A stretch of 64,000 nucleotides of DNA from Rhyacophila brunnea. Lineage: Eukaryota > Arthropoda > Insecta > Trichoptera > Rhyacophilidae. The translations under genes were made by a program, and so were the position numbers. The notes under the pieces are model-generated. The model saw only the letters and a program-made list of their open reading frames with translations, had not been told where the DNA came from and did no database searches. How positions within the stretch are numbered: the stretch's first letter is position 1; every line of letters begins with the position of its first letter. Below are positions 63,926-64,000 of the stretch, piece after piece. Location of the stretch: positions 62,001 through 126,000 of the forward strand of contig JAGYXB010001798.1 in the NCBI GenBank assembly GCA_022495005.1. The letters run 5' to 3'.

Positions 63926-64000
63926 TAATATTAAAATATTTGTTTACCTACTTAGCTATTTCATCTTTTGATTCTATTAGAAATTAAATATCTGTTATAA

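Overview
This window looks like a stretch of insect nuclear DNA, most probably from a moth or butterfly (Lepidoptera). It is AT-rich and has no bacterial-style gene packing. The real genes are split by GT..AG introns. Short TTAGG arrays occur inside repeats, and the dominant content is decayed transposons of the kinds common in lepidopteran genomes: many hAT relatives with 8-bp target duplications, TTAA-flanked piggyBac-like elements, TA-flanked mariner/pogo-like elements, TTA-flanked Harbinger-like MITEs, tRNA-derived repeats, and 5'-truncated non-LTR retrotransposons ending in (GAA)n. The order assignment is an inference; no species can be named from the sequence.

The only host protein-coding content I can support is a pair of paralogous chemosensory (gustatory) receptor genes facing each other. 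Gr-a runs on the + strand from 4303 to 11981 and Gr-b on the - strand from 25953 to 16842. Three matched coding blocks are visible in each: a long first exon with four membrane segments and the loop after them, a 78-bp exon for a late membrane segment, and a 173-bp last exon for the final membrane segment. The two short exons have identical lengths in both genes. Gr-a has a 1123-bp transposon-like insertion in its first exon (4948-6070) that puts a stop in frame, so it is read here as a pseudogene or a broken allele. Gr-b has no visible lesion in the recognised exons. In both genes the exon for transmembrane segment 5 was not found, and the reading phase between the last two recognised exons does not join directly.

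Layout. 1-4300: repeats and a retrotransposon remnant. 4303-11981: Gr-a, with a near-perfect 827-bp palindrome, a retrotransposon fragment and a hAT element in its introns. 12000-16750: the region between the two 3' ends, with a hAT element carrying a transposase C-terminus and a mariner remnant split by a hAT MITE. 16842-25953: Gr-b, whose introns hold at least eight mobile elements, including a three-deep nest (hAT, then non-LTR element, then Harbinger MITE). 26000-64000: no host gene recognised. This part holds nested hAT elements, palindromic MITEs, a higher-order tandem array (36.5-38.0 kb), tRNA-bearing repeats, at least seven short 3' ends of non-LTR elements, a multi-copy TA-flanked MITE (about nine copies window-wide), and one unidentified inverted duplication with exon-like pieces (35.2-36.0 kb).

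The two receptors would act independently as ligand-gated cation channels in taste neurons; nothing in the sequence links them to another pathway. The clearest biological story is a tail-to-tail receptor duplication being taken apart by successive waves of DNA transposons, with target duplications clear enough to order many of the insertions.
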